A model generated the notes under the pieces. The model saw only the letters and a program-made list of their open reading frames with translations. It was not told the DNA's origin and did not search any database. Positions 1 to 12,000 of a stretch of 64,000 nt of DNA are shown piece by piece; the first letter of the stretch is position 1, and every line of letters begins with the position of its first letter. Where the stretch lies: positions 3,275,975-3,339,974 of the forward strand of contig RPFO01000253.1 in NCBI GenBank assembly GCA_009746045.1. Direction: 5' to 3'. The stretch is from Mesostigma viride (lineage: Eukaryota > Streptophyta > Mesostigmatophyceae > Mesostigmatales > Mesostigmataceae). The position numbers and the translations under genes are program-made.

Positions 1-1334
1 AAGAAGACCAGCTAGGTGCCCATAATCATGGTGTATAATCATGTGTTGTTAGCATCTTGCCACCATTTGCTAGCATGCATTCCAGCGTCATCTTTGCCTG
101 CATGTAAGCTCATGAATGGATCACTCAACCTATCCAAGCCTTGCATTACACGTGCCTCTTTCTTTCAGTATTGCACGCGTTATGGAATGAAAACCCAGCA
201 CCTCCGTTCCCACGAGGCATGTGCTCAACACGTTGTGAAAGTGGATGATGCTTTGGCTATGGCTGCCTGATTCAGTCATATTAGGTCATCCAGTCATGAT
301 GTTTGATGCATGTTTGATGCTGTATAACTTATACAACACCTATTTTCAACGTTTTGACCCTCCAAGCTCACTATGGCCCCGTTTATGGGGCTCATGTCGT
401 TGCGTCATGTTGTGAAGGGCTCTCATTTTTCCCACTGCGTTGTACTGCGTTGTAATTGTGATGCTAATGAAAAATAGCTCCAGTGGCCCAATGGGCCTGA
501 GTTTTGTTTCACAGAGCCTGCATATGTTGCCCATAGCTCGTGCAAGAAGCCAGATTTTTTTCATGAACCATTTGTGAATAAGCACATGACTTGTGACCTA
601 GGGTCAAGAAATCGCGGTCATGGTCAGACCCCCCTGTATTCAAACCAGTGTACATATCTCTCTAATGAATAAGCATTTTGTAGGTCTGAGTAGCTCAAAA
701 AATCCTTTGATTTATGGGCTTTCAGGAAAGTATATACATGACCATGAAAAAAAATTTTCCTTAGGTGCTATACGCGTTCTAAAAAAAGCTTACAACGCTA
801 TATATCGCGTTCTAATTAAAAAAACACGGGTTAATGCTCCGTGACTCCCCAACGGGAGCACAAGTCTAATTAATTAATTAGTATACATCCTTTCCCGTTC
901 ATCACAACCCTCAAACTTGTACTTCTGGACTCGCCAAATCAATCAACGAGCGTCGCCCATAAAAAAGCACGACAAGGTATGACACTCCCAACATCCGACT
1001 TCAACTGTAAAATGCACGATTCGGCAATCTTCAAAACATGAAAAATGTAGTCCTCCTTGACACTGTTCCCGATTAGGGATCACGCTATGGCTTCCAACAT
1101 CGCAATGTGGTCCAGCCAGTTATCTGTGTAAGCTACACTCTCGCACAACTTAATTTGCGCGCCGACGGCACCCGCACCCGCCATCTCAACACATAGCAAG
1201 CACTTAGTATGGCAAGCGGATTATGGCCTTATCCACTTAATAGCCCGCCTCACCCTTCAAAAGTTTCATTACCGTCAATGTCTCGGGCTGCACATAACAC
1301 AACAAAAACACAGTCACGCATACCGTCGTCAAGC
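1..1334. other. No gene seen; one retroelement 3' end inside
   Basis: AT-rich stretch with only short ORFs that resemble nothing I recognise. The one interpretable piece is at 845-880: a CTCCC-CAAC-GGGAG hairpin followed by a TAATTAATTAATTA tail. This is the plus-strand 3' end of the hairpin-tailed retroelement family seen again near 39830, 40390, 41120 and 59740. The rest looks like ordinary intergenic DNA. Confidence 0.5.
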
Positions 1335-1450
1335 ACCTGTAGTCTACGACGCGTCGCTCGAAAACATTTACAAAAAATGATGCAAAGCAACGGAGGCATT
1401 TCGAAAGTATTCGACGAATCAAGTACCCCCGCACAAAAGCATGTTTCACA

Positions 1451-2000
1451 ACCTCGAATTGGGGAGGGGTCTCGCTGCAGCTAGACCCTTCCGTGAACGC
1501 AAAAAATAAACATCGAATAAGTGGGAGGTCTTCCTGCAACTAGACCCCTCAAATCATACAAAGATGAAACATTGAAGTTGGGAGGGGTCTAGCTGCAGCT
1601 AGACCCTTACAGGAATGCGAAAAAACAACCAATAATTGGGAGGGTCTACCTGCAGCTAGACCCTTACATGCAATCAAAAAGGATGAAACCTTGGAAGTTG
1701 GGTGGGGTCTAGCTGCAGCTAGACCCTTACAGGAATGCGAAAAAACAACCAATAATTGGGAGGGTCTACCTGCAGCTAGACCCTTACATGCAATCAAAAA
1801 GGATGAAACCAGGGAAGTTGGGAGGGGTCTAGCTGCAGCTAGACCCTTACAAGAATGCGAAAAAACAACCAATAATTGGGAGGGTCTACCTGCAGCTAGA
1901 CCCTTACATGCAATCAAAAAGGATGAAACCTGGGAAGTTGGGAGGGGTCTAGCTGCAGCTAGACCCTTACAGGAATTCGAGAACTTTATCACAAATGAGT
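1451..2000. repeat. Left-arm outer array of palindromic 60/120-bp units
   Basis: About 4.5 units of roughly 120 bp, each made of two ~60-bp halves. One half carries the perfect 20-bp palindrome GGTCTAGCTGCAGCTAGACC and the other a one-sided variant with TCTACC. Between them lie an AATAATTGGG block and an AAAAAGGATGAAACC block. The outermost units (1451-1560) are more diverged, as usual at the edge of a tandem array. The open frames here (LAAARPL repeats on both strands) are by-products of a stop-free palindromic repeat, not evidence of a gene. Confidence 0.9.
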
Positions 2001-2044
2001 AACATCGTCTCTCTGCAAAGAGACCCTTGCCAAACATGCAAGGA

Positions 2045-3215
2045 CTGGCGTGGGTGTGCTGGGTGGGATGCGTGGGTGTGGTGGGCATGTGTGCGTGGGT
2101 GTGGTGGTGGGCTAGCATGTGTGCGTGGGTGTGGTGGGTGGCTGGCATGCGTGCGTGGGTGTGGTGGGTGGGTGGCATGCGTGCGTGGGTGTGGTGGGTG
2201 CCTGGCATGCGTGCATGGGTGTGATGGGTGGCTGGCCTGCGTGCGTGGGTGTGGTGGGTGGCTGGCATGCGTGCGTGAATGTGGTGGTGGGCTAGCATGC
2301 GCGCGTGGATGTGGTGGTGGGCTGGCCTGCGTGCGTGGGTGTCTGGGGTGGCTGGCATGCGTGCGTGGGTGTGGTGGGTGGCTGGCATGCGTGCGTGAAT
2401 GTGGTGGTGGGCTAGCATGCGTGCGTGGGTGTGGTGGATGGCTGGCATGCGTGCGTGGGTGTGGTGAATGGCTGGCATGCATGTGTGGGTGTGGTGGTGG
2501 GCTAGCATACGTGCGTGGGTGTCGCGGGTGGCTGGCATGCGTGCATGGGTGTGGTGGGTGGCATGCTTGCGTGCGTGGGTGTGGTGGATGGCTGCCATGC
2601 GTGCGTGGGTGTGGTGGATGCGTGCATGGGTGTGGTGGGTGGCTGGCATGCGTGCGTGGGTGTGGTGGATGCGTGGCATGCCTGTGTGGGTGTGGTGGTG
2701 GGCTGGCATGCGTGCGTGTGGTGGTGGGCTGGCATGCATGCGTGGGGTGTGTGTGGTGGCTGGCAGGCCTGTGTGCGTGGGTGTGGTGGTGGATGCATGG
2801 CATGCGTGCGTGGGTGTGGTGGATGGCTGGCATGCGTGCGTGGGTGTGGTGGTGGGCTGGCATGCGTGCGTGGGTGTGTTGGATGGGTAGCATGCGTGCG
2901 TGGGTGTGGTGGGTGGCTGGCCTGCGTGCGTGGGTGTGGTGGATGGCTGGCTTGCGTGCGTGGGTGTGGTGGATGTGTGCGTGGGTGTGGTGGGTGGCTG
3001 GCATACGTGCGTGGGTGTGGTGGGTGGCTGGCATGCGTGCATGGGTGTGGTGGGTGGCTGGCATGCGTGCGTGGGTGTGGTGGGTGGCTGGCATGCGTGC
3101 GTGGGTGTGTTGGATGGGTGGCATGCGTGCGTGGGTGTGTTGGATGGGTGGCATGCGTGCGTGGGTGTGTCGGATGGGTGGCATGTGTGCGTGGGTGTGG
3201 TGGTGGATGCGTGGC
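2045..3215. repeat. Left-arm 30-bp G/T-rich minisatellite
   Basis: About 39 copies of a ~30-bp unit with core GTGCGTGGGTGTGGTGGGTG followed by GCTGGCATGC, with 29- and 31-bp variants and a few partial units. Because 30 is divisible by three and the unit lacks stops, long ORFs run through it in several frames; I do not regard them as genes. The strand is strongly purine/T biased, the opposite of its partner at 5190-6296. Confidence 0.92.
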
Positions 3216-3922
3216 ATGCGGGAAGTGACGCAACGAATGTTATGGCCGAGCAAACTGGGCCTCCTTGCCCGTGGCTGACGGAAATACAATTCAAACAGAC
3301 GGCCTCAAAGCATAGTAATGAATGCAACGACGTTCAAAAGCGTCCCAGATCGACATGAAAAGAAACCGAGCGCTAAAGCCGGTAGAATACATGCATGGCG
3401 GGACATGATGTATTGGAAAAGCCTGGTTGCCTCCGTATCCGCTCCTGACGTGAACAAATGGAAAGAGACCGCCTGGAAGCCAACATATGCATGCGCCACT
3501 GTTCCGAAGCCCAGCAAACACGAACAGAGCTTACCCAGGCGTCATTCCGGGTGCCACCATCTTACCCTGACAGTCGTCATCCTAGCAACCTCTAGCAGAG
3601 CTTACGGCCCCCACAGTCCAGGAGTTTCCATGACCCATCATAACGTACCTCAGCATCGGTGACTTTAAAACCACGCTTCTAAGCGTACAAGAATACCACT
3701 AGCTTTCCTGTAACAAACATGACCAACTGAGCACGTCGCTGTCGACAGCCATACCATTTGTCCAGCGGCCATTTGCGACGCGATGCAATTGATGTGCATT
3801 ATTTTGCTGGGCCCGTGGGCCACATCGCCGTCAACGGCTCAACGCTGCGCTCTGGTGGGTCTTCACGTGTGGACGTCAGCCTTCAAGTGTCGTCCAATCT
3901 GCTTTCTCGGTTTCGAAAAATT

Positions 3923-4059
3923 TGGTCGAGACGATTGCCATCGGCGCCGCGCTTCCACTTTCCGGCGACTGCGAGGATGCCACGTTACCGTTTTCTACCC
4001 TTTTACAGCCGTACGCTTTGCGACCGTTTTCATTACTAGTGTTCCTTTGGAATACGACA
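3923..4059. other. Loop of the foldback element
   Basis: This is the segment between the innermost matching arm sequences. On the left GTGTCGTCCAATCT at about 3887-3900 pairs with AGATTGGACGACAC at about 4080-4093, and pairing continues a little further through CTCGGTT/AACCGAG. The ~137-bp loop codes for nothing I recognise. Confidence 0.65.
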
Positions 4060-4829
4060 TTATTAGTAACCGAGCAAGAAGATTGGACGACACTCGAGGG
4101 CTGACGGTTCACACGTAAAAACTCAAAGCGCAGCGTTGAGCCGTTGACGGCGATGATTGTGGCCCACGGGCCCAACAAAATGATGCACATCACAATTCTA
4201 ACAAAAACCAGCAGCCTACCTATTACCTACCCAACCCTAATTGCATCACGCTGCAAATGGCCACGGGATTACGGTATGGCTGTCGATAGGAAAGTGTTCA
4301 GTTCGTCATGCCGTTGGGAAAGCTAGCTCTCTTTTTGTGCGCTTAGGAGCGCGGTTTTAAAATCACCGATGCTTAGGTACGTAATGATGGGTCATGCAAG
4401 CTCCTGGACTGTGGGGGCCGTAAGCTCTTGGAGAGGTTGCTGGGATGACGACTGTCAGGGTAAGACGGTGGCACCCGGAATGACGCCTGGGTAAGCTGCA
4501 TTTTTGTTTTCTGGGCTTTGGAACGGTGTCGCCTGCATATGTTGGCTTCCAGGCGGTCTCTTTCCATTTGTTCACGTCAGGAGCGGATACGAAGGCAACC
4601 AGGCTTTTCCAATACATCATGCCCCGCCATGCATATATTCCGATATGCATATATTCCACTGTATTTTGCGCTCGGTTTCGTTTTATTTCGATTTGGGACG
4701 CTTTTGAACGTCGTTGCATGCATTACCATGCTTCGAGGCCGTCTGTTTGAGGTGTGTTTCCGTCAGCAACGGGAAAGGAGGCCCAGTTTGCTCGGCCATA
4801 ACATTCGTTGCGTCACTTCCCGCAAGGCA

Positions 4830-5185
4830 GGTATGACTCCCGCTCTTTGTTTATGTATTTCGATTATGGACAACGCCTTTTTATTCTCTTACCAGCAACC
4901 GGGCAGTGTTTTTCCGTTGTGTTTCGGTCAGCAACGCTTACCGAGCATCTCTGGTGCGTTATTCCCTGTCACGCAGATATTCCTTCGTTCTTCTAACTGG
5001 GGTCTGTTGTATTTCGATTGTAAGTTTTATGAAATTCCCATCAACTGATTTGTTGGCATATTTTGGCTGTTGCACTTACTGCATGCAACTTTGGATAGGC
5101 AACGATTAATAGCTATTATATATTATGTTTGGTAACTATATGTCCTTTTTAAAACTATATTATTCTCAGTATATAAACGCCAGCC
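4830..5185 (+). other. Right-arm-only segment with TATA motif
   Basis: The left arm passes directly from unique sequence into the minisatellite at about 3217, while the right arm has about 355 extra bp here. Part of it (4840-4945) looks like a diverged copy of 4660-4770: both have a TTTCGATT...GGACAACGCC/GGACGCTTTT block followed by GTTTCSGTCAGCAACG. AGTATATAAACGCC at 5168-5181 is a good TATA-box match at the edge of the minisatellite and pointing into it. Whether it drives transcription is unknown. Confidence 0.5.
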
Positions 5186-5189
5186 CCCC

Positions 5190-6296
5190 CAACACACCCA
5201 GGCACGCATGCCACCCATCCAACACACCCACGCACGCATGCCAGCCACCCACCACACCCACACACGCATGCCAGCCACCCACCACACCCACGCACGCATG
5301 CCAGCCACCCACCACCCCCACGCACGCATGCCAGCCACCCACCACACCCACGCACGCATGCCAGCCACCCACCACACCCACGCACGCATGCCAGCCACCC
5401 ACCACACCCACGCACGCATGCCAGCCCACCACCACACCCACACACGCATGCCAGCCATCCATTACACCCATGCACGCATGCCAGCCATCCAACACACCCA
5501 CGCGCGCATGCCAGCCCACCACCACACCCACGCACGCATGCCAGCCCAACACCACATCCACGCATGCATGCCAGCCACCCACGCACGCATGCCAGCCACC
5601 CACCACACCCATGCACGCATGCCACCCATCCACCACACCCACGCACGCATGCCAGCCATCCACCACACCCACGCACGCATGCCAGCCCACCACCACACCC
5701 ACGCACGCATGCTAGCCCACCACCACATTCACGCACGCATCCCAGCCACCCACCACAACCAGGCACGCATGCCAGGCACCCAACACACCCACGCACACAT
5801 GCCAGGCACCCAACACATCCACTCACGCATGCCAGCCCACCACCACACTCACGCACGCATGCTAGCCCACCCGCGCACGCATGCCAGCCATCCACCGCAC
5901 CCATGCACGCATGCCACGCATCCACCACACCCACGCACGCATGCCAGCCATCCACCACACCCACGCACGCATGCCAGCCCACCACCACACCCACGCACGC
6001 ATGCTAGCCCACCACCACATTCACGCACGCATGCCAGCCACCCACCACAACCAGGCACGCATGCCAGGCACCCACCACACCCACGCACACATGCCAGGCA
6101 CCCACCACATCCACGCACGCATGCCAGCCCACCACCACACTCACGCACGCATGCTAGCCCACCCGCGCACGCATGCCAGCCTTCCACCGCACCCACGCAC
6201 GCATGCCACGCATCCACCACACCCACGCACGCCATGGCAGCCACCCACCACACGCACGCATCCACCACACCCACGCACGCATGCGACACACCCATG
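5190..6296. repeat. Right-arm 30-bp C/A-rich minisatellite
   Basis: Reverse-complement partner of the array at 2045-3215, with unit core CACCCACGCACGCATGCCAG and about 36 copies. There is internal higher-order structure: the block around 5700-5890 recurs closely at 5995-6190, so part of the array was duplicated as a unit. Long ORFs through it (THACQPTTTP and HARMPATHH repeats) are artefacts of a stop-free 30-bp unit. Confidence 0.92.
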
Positions 6297-6365
6297 CCAG
6301 TCCTCACATGATTGGATTAGGTCTCTCTTCAGATCTGCTCCCATGAATTTGTGATAGAATTCTTG

Positions 6366-7005
6366 CCTTCGTTGAAGGGTCTACCTGCAGAGAGACCCCT
6401 CCCAACTTCCAAGGTTTCATCCTTTTTGATTGCTTGTAAGGGTCTAGCTGCAGGTAGACCCTCCCAATTATTGGTTGTTTTTTCGCATTCCTGTAAGGGT
6501 CTAGCTGCAGCTAGACCCCACCCAACTTCCAAGGTTTCATCCTTTTTGATTGCATGTAAGGGTCTAGCTGCAGGTAGACCCTCCCAATTATTGGTTGTTT
6601 TTTCGCATTCCTGTAAGGGTCTAGCTGCAGCTAGACCCCTCCCAACTTCCAAGGTTTCATCCTTTTTGATTGCATGTAAGGGTCTAGCTGCAGGTAGACC
6701 CTCCCAATTATTGGTTGTTTTTTCGCATTCCTGTAAGGGTCTAGCTGCAGCTAGACCCCTCCCAACTTCCAAGGTTTCATCCTTTTTGATTGCATGTAAG
6801 GGTATAGCTGCAGGTAGACCCTCCCAATTATTGGTTGTTTTTTCGCATTCCTGTAAGGGTCTAGCTGCAGCTAGACCCCTCCCAACTTCAATGTTTCATC
6901 TTTGTATGATTTGAGGGGTCTAGCTGCAGGAAGACCTCCCAGTTATTCGATGTTTATTTTTTGCGTTCACGGAAGGGTCTAGCTGCAGCGAGACCCCTCC
7001 CAACT
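6366..7005. repeat. Right-arm outer array of palindromic 60/120-bp units
   Basis: Inverted partner of 1451-2000, with the same 20-bp palindrome around a CTGCAG centre every ~60 bp. There are about five 120-bp units, one more than on the left. The last unit before the outer boundary carries the same diverged features as the left end (GAAGACCTCCC and GCGAGACCCC variants), so the arrays were already polarised when the arms were duplicated. Confidence 0.9.
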
Positions 7006-7125
7006 TGGAGGTTGCGAAAAAATTGTTTCTCAGGTCTACATGATTCTTACGGATACTTTCGAAATTGCTCCATGGCTTTGTATCATTTGCTGCAGATGTC
7101 TTGGAACGATGCGTCCTATTATTCA

Positions 7126-8467
7126 AAGGCCAAGGCCACCAATGTTTCACCGCAAACAGTGAGCCCCCCGGGATCTCCGGATTAGGTGGGGAAGGTTCCA
7201 GAGGACGTTCCAGCCTTGCCTCCTCGTGCGTCCCCTCAGACGCATTAGGGGTCTGTCATGTCCGTTAGGTCTCCAGCTCCGGCCACACTGCCCGCATCGT
7301 TAATTTTGATTTAGCCGAAAGGCCCTTCGGAATTAGACGATAGCGTTTTATTAGCTGCAAGTGCTACTGTGCCCGTGCAAATAAATAATTAGTAGCTTGT
7401 TTTTTTTGTTAACGAACAACTCTTGAACTTGCTGCGCAACTTAATAATTCTTTGTTTGTTTGGTATAACCCAACGGAAGGGGGAGTTGAGGCACGCATGT
7501 TGAGAACGGGGAGGTTAAGTGTGAAGTTGCACACACCATATGGTAGAATCGATGTTGAGCAAGTGGGCGAGGGTCTAGCTGCAGAGAGTCCTCAATTGCA
7601 ATTATTTTCGTTTCGCTTTGTGCAAGTATTCCAATTGGAGTTGAATTCGGAAATATATACCTGCGCTGGTTGTCTCCTTGATAAGCCGACTCAGTACAGT
7701 CGAGTGTGATGGGATGGATGGCGCTTATTATCGAAGTCCTAGTGACAGGGGTATGTGGGCACCACGGCCCGAATCTGGGGTACTGTGAATGCCTCCCACC
7801 GGCTTGGGGGTGTCACACGCGGAGCCCCCACTGGCTTGGGGGTGGTCTCCTTCATTACTAATTGCCACCTATCCTTGCGAACAATTGGCCCCCAGATTAC
7901 AGACACATCGATGGATTACGACACTACTTTGCAATACTCGTCGCAAATGAGGGACGTCTTGAAGTCACATGTGACGGGATGGGCCGCGGCAACAGGGGTT
8001 ATAATTTTGCTGCTGTTGTTCGAAGGGGCGCACTTTGACATGTATTTTCTACACTTTGACATGTATGCTCGGTTTCTTTCAAAGCACACCTAGTCAATGT
8101 TTGCGGTGCATGGTTCACGCACGAGATGAAGGAGCAAGAGGTGGCCCGGAACGAGGGTGAGTAAAGGTGAGTCGTTTTTTGTTGAATTGAGGGAATTACT
8201 ATTCTATGCGGTCAAGATAGAGCCATCAGGTTTCTTCCTAGTATTCTGATCCTAGTATTGTTGGTGATGGTTGTTGTGAAGCCTCTTTTTGCAGCGCGAC
8301 CTTGATTTTATTATTTAAGTTATGTAAATGATATAGGCAACGGACGAACTGAAGTGCACGCGATAGCAGGAACGGTAGTAGTCTGAAAGACTTCGACAAT
8401 TTCCGTCATCAGGTTGTCCCCGCACCTTTTTGTAGGCACATTGCCTTGTCAATTAGTACATGCAAAT
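7126..8467. other. No gene; dispersed-repeat fragments
   Basis: No coding similarity recognised. Three repeat fragments can be named. GGTCTAGCTGCAGAGAGTCC at 7571-7590 is a stray copy of the foldback palindrome. CGCTGGTTGTCTCCTTGATA at about 7662-7683 matches the 3' terminus of the Penelope-like element in plus orientation. 7736-7880 is a copy of a dispersed repeat found inverted at 39683-39816. Confidence 0.5.
7736..7880 (+). repeat. Dispersed repeat, copy 1
   Basis: The block beginning GTCCTAGTGACAGGG and containing GGGCACCACGGCCCGAATC and CTTGGGGGTGGTCTCCTT recurs as a reverse complement at 39683-39816. This copy differs by a short internal duplication (GGCTTGGGGGTG occurs twice). It is non-coding and its family is unknown to me. 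Confidence 0.65.
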
Positions 8468-8840
8468 ATATCAAAGAGACAACCAGCGCAGGCCAGAAAT
8501 CGGGAGAATCCGGACCATGGTAGCTCGAGCCTGCCGTTATCTTTTCCGCGTTTTCGAGTCGTTCAGGATGATGAAGATGAATGGTGATGGAAATGTGTAT
8601 CCTTGTGCATTGAAATTATGGCTGGCTTACGTGTGGAGCGACTAGATGACCTAGACGGTGGGGCCGGAAACAGCATGCTTGATCAGGGCGTGTGTTTCTA
8701 GCCTAACTGGCCGGGAGTGTCTAGTGGTGAGCACCATTGCTGCGATCGCTCTCCCACCATTTACGAGGAAATACCCGCAAATGGAAAACCACTGAAAAGG
8801 TCTAGCTAGTCAGTCATCACGTTAGCCATGCCATGATTCC
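8468..8840 (-). repeat. Penelope-like element pseudo-LTR, 3' copy
   Basis: This 373-bp direct repeat appears identical, base for base by eye, to 13020-13392. The two flank the reverse transcriptase ORF, which is the pseudo-LTR arrangement typical of Penelope-like elements. On the minus strand it is the 3' end of the element, finishing GGTTGTCTCTTTGATA. Truncated copies of the same terminus occur at 59092-59289, about 50283-50332, 17720-17860 (diverged) and 62385-62650. Confidence 0.88.
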
Positions 8841-9027
8841 AAACGTCCAAGAACTGCACACGGTGCAAAGGCAAAAAGCCGGAGGACAGCACTTTCAAAT
8901 GTGCGGCGGGAACCAAAAGCCCGCGGATGCCAGAAAACATCGTGTTGCGGCAGCGACGCGACGATGTGGACAACGAATCCAGTGCCAAGCTCGGAACGGC
9001 CGCAAAGGAGATCTGGCATCACAGGGT

Positions 9028-12000
9028 TCAGATGTGCGGAGATACTATGCGATCCAGCCGGTCCACGACCTGTTTGTAGAGCTTGTGCCAAGGGGCAGCA
9101 CCGAACAGATGTGGGTGACGTTGCAAAAAACATCGGACTTGACGGAGCATAATGGCTCGGTCATAGTCTTTGACCAATAAACGCTGCAAGAGTTCAACAA
9201 GAGTCGTGATGAAATCAACACGATAAGAACAAAGACGGGAAAAACGATGTAACTGAGAAAGAACAACACCATATTTTGCTGTGTGGGAAAGGAGACTGTG
9301 AATATCGGGGTAACGAATAAAAGGAATTTGCTGGTATTTAGGATCCTTGCGCTTATCATAGATAGCCGTACGCCAGCCCTTCTTGTTATGGGTAATGTTA
9401 AGATCGAGGTAATTGCAATGAGTATCCTCCGACGTGAGCTTTAATGTGAGGGACGCTTGCGGGTAGATGCCAGGCAGACCAGCGGTGATATACAAATGGG
9501 TTGCGAAATCAGGGTTGTCGAAAGCGATGACATCATCAATGTATCGACATGTATGGATAAAACGCCTGATGAGAACATCATCGTTTGAGGCAATGAGATT
9601 CTCCATGAATGCAAGCTCATAAGTGTATAGATAGAGGTTTGCAAGGAGCCCGGCACAGTTAGTGCCCATAGGGATGCCGATAGCTTGTTGGTATACATTG
9701 CCCGCAAAACAGATGAAGGTGTTATCAACAAGATAAGAGATCCAATGGACAAGGTCAGCCTTCGTGATAATATAATTATAACCATCCCGCACGATAGCAC
9801 CTGCCGCGATCCCTGAGAGCCACGTTGCCGTGGGCTTGGTCTGAGAAACACGCACGTGCAGGTGGTTGCGCCCGTGAGGCCTACGTGCATACAGACGAGT
9901 AAGGAGGCTATCTAAACGAGCTTTCAAATCGTGCAAATCTAGTGTGGTATATAGAGTGGTGAAATCATAGGTGGCTATGGGCATAGGTATACGTTTCTCT
10001 GCTGCTGTCTTAGAACGGCTAAGGGCGGCAAGGCGTAGGCGTACTTGGGCTGAGTCTATGACGATCCAACTACCAGCGCATTCATACCCGGCATTCGACA
10101 GCACCTCCACCCATAATGCATTGGCTTCGGGGAGAAGAGCATTCAAAGCATGGCAGATGAGTTTCGAGAGAGGCATCAGTGGGGCTGAATGCGACGCAGC
10201 AATGGTGCGCAAAGCAACAGGAGTTTTGTGCAGCTTAAGAGTGAGATACAGATATGGGAACGTAGTGGTGGTGGCGCGTCGCTGCCGCTTAAGGAATGCC
10301 CGAGCAAAAATGTTTTGGCTGTGCAGAAAAGCCCGATGAGCAGCGGTGATACTGGCGGTGGACTGTGCACGCTGAACATAGGTAGGGCTGGACGCCAACT
10401 CGTGTTGCAAAGTAGCAAGGTAGTGCTTCTTGCATATGAAAGCAAAGTTGTTGGCACTCTTGTCAACACACGTGATGATAAAGTCCTGCTTGAAGTGGTC
10501 AAGAAGTGCTTTATCTGTGGTGTTGAGCCAGGTGGTGCGGTGGACCTGCTGGAGACGGTAATCAAGCCTGGTGAGACGTGCATTGCATTCGTGAATGACG
10601 GCGCGAAACCACGGTTCCATGGCAAGGGGAGCAAGCTGTAGGTCCGTGCTCATGGCATTGCAAAATTTGCGCAGTGATGTGGAGAGCAGTGCATTCACCT
10701 CTTTGGCACACGTGCGCTGGACCCACGGCCGAAACTTGGTGCCTTTGGCAAAAAGGTCTACAAGCGTGTGGCTCGGCAGGATGCTGAGGTCAGCGGTCAT
10801 GACGTGCTGTGAGGTGGGATCAAGGTACTTGAAATACCGTTGTTGTTGGCAGGGGCAGGGCCCTGCCAAGATGGTGGCCAGCTCGGTGGGCGTTGTATCG
10901 CGGCTGACCTTCCCGTTGCTGAAAACCATTTGTCCCAAGGTGGGAGAGTAATGCCAGGCGGCAATGGGAGTGCCGAAAGTGTTGCGCACCACGAGCGGCA
11001 TCGCAGCCTGCACTTGCGGCAAATGCAGAATGTGTGGCAAACACAGCTCATCCATCGCAGCATGAATGAAAGGTGAGATCAGCAAACGGCGCGGACGCAG
11101 TGCATCTGCATTCCCATTGACACGGTGCCGAATGATACGTGAGAGAAGGCCTCGCAGACTAGTGGCATGGGAGCGGGGGACTTGCAGATCAGCTGGGGAG
11201 CACGACCCGACGGCAATGTGTAAGCTGGTAAGCTTCTTCAAGCTGCAGGCTTCGAGATAGGATGCATGAAAGTTGCCGCGTTGCATAAGCCGAGACATGT
11301 GACGTAAGCAGCGGAGACTGGTGGAGTAAAGGGAAGGATCGGTGGACACATGTGTGGAAGGTGGAGGGGCCGGGGTGACGCTGGGGGGATAGGGGCGATA
11401 TGGGTGGAGATTGTGCTTCAGACGCCAGGCACGGATGAACATAAGAGGGCGGGGACGGAGGGGAGGCGGGCGGCGGCGAGACCGAGCTTTGAAACTCTTG
11501 CCTTCAATGCAAAAACCGTGGGGCAGAAATGCATGTAACATTCGTTTCCAAAACGTTTCCCGATGCCCTGCGGCTTTGCGAAAAGCGGCGCCGGTAAAGG
11601 TGCCGGGGACATGTTCCAAGGGGACGACTCGCCAATCCCACCACCCGTATTGGGCCATGGCGCCATGTAGGGGGGTGTCGTCGTTGGCGGCAGGGCGGCC
11701 AATATGAAGGCGGCGTGCCGCTCGGACATGTTCCTGAAAACGCGTCCAGGCATCCCGTTGCGTCTGGCCAACGTAGATACGCTGAGGGTACCTGCGGTTG
11801 TAAATGGCATAAATGACGCGATGGGTGCTTACGGGGTGTGGGCGAGTGGAGTTGGTAAGCGACAAATGCGTGCGCTGTAAGCGCCGGAGGCGACGTAGAG
11901 TATGGTCATCCTTGCAGTGATGGTTATGGCGCGTGTTGATGCGACAACGCTTCCGCCATGCCTGTGAGGAGATACGATAGGGGAACTGCCGAGAAATAGC

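Larger units (their letters stand above)
1335..7125. mobile_element. Giant foldback (inverted-repeat) element
   Basis: The region reads as two long arms in inverted orientation around a short loop. Matching blocks include 1340-1455 with 7005-7120, 1500-2000 with 6366-6960 (palindrome array), 2045-3215 with 5190-6296 (minisatellite), 3218-3280 with 4770-4829, 3300-3660 with 4360-4740, and 3740-3920 with 4062-4290. The unpaired centre is about 3923-4059. The arms have diverged by substitutions, repeat copy number and a 355-bp segment at about 4830-5185 present only in the right arm. No transposase or reverse transcriptase domain is visible, so this would be a non-autonomous foldback transposon or an old inverted duplication. 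The ends are judged from where arm similarity fades; I could not identify a target-site duplication. Confidence 0.8.

Noticed and set aside
1549-3327. 592-residue ORF rich in THACQP and HARMP repeats (and its counterparts on both strands and at 5125-6311)
   Set aside because: The frame is open only because the 30-bp and 120-bp repeats lack stops; several frames on both strands are equally open.
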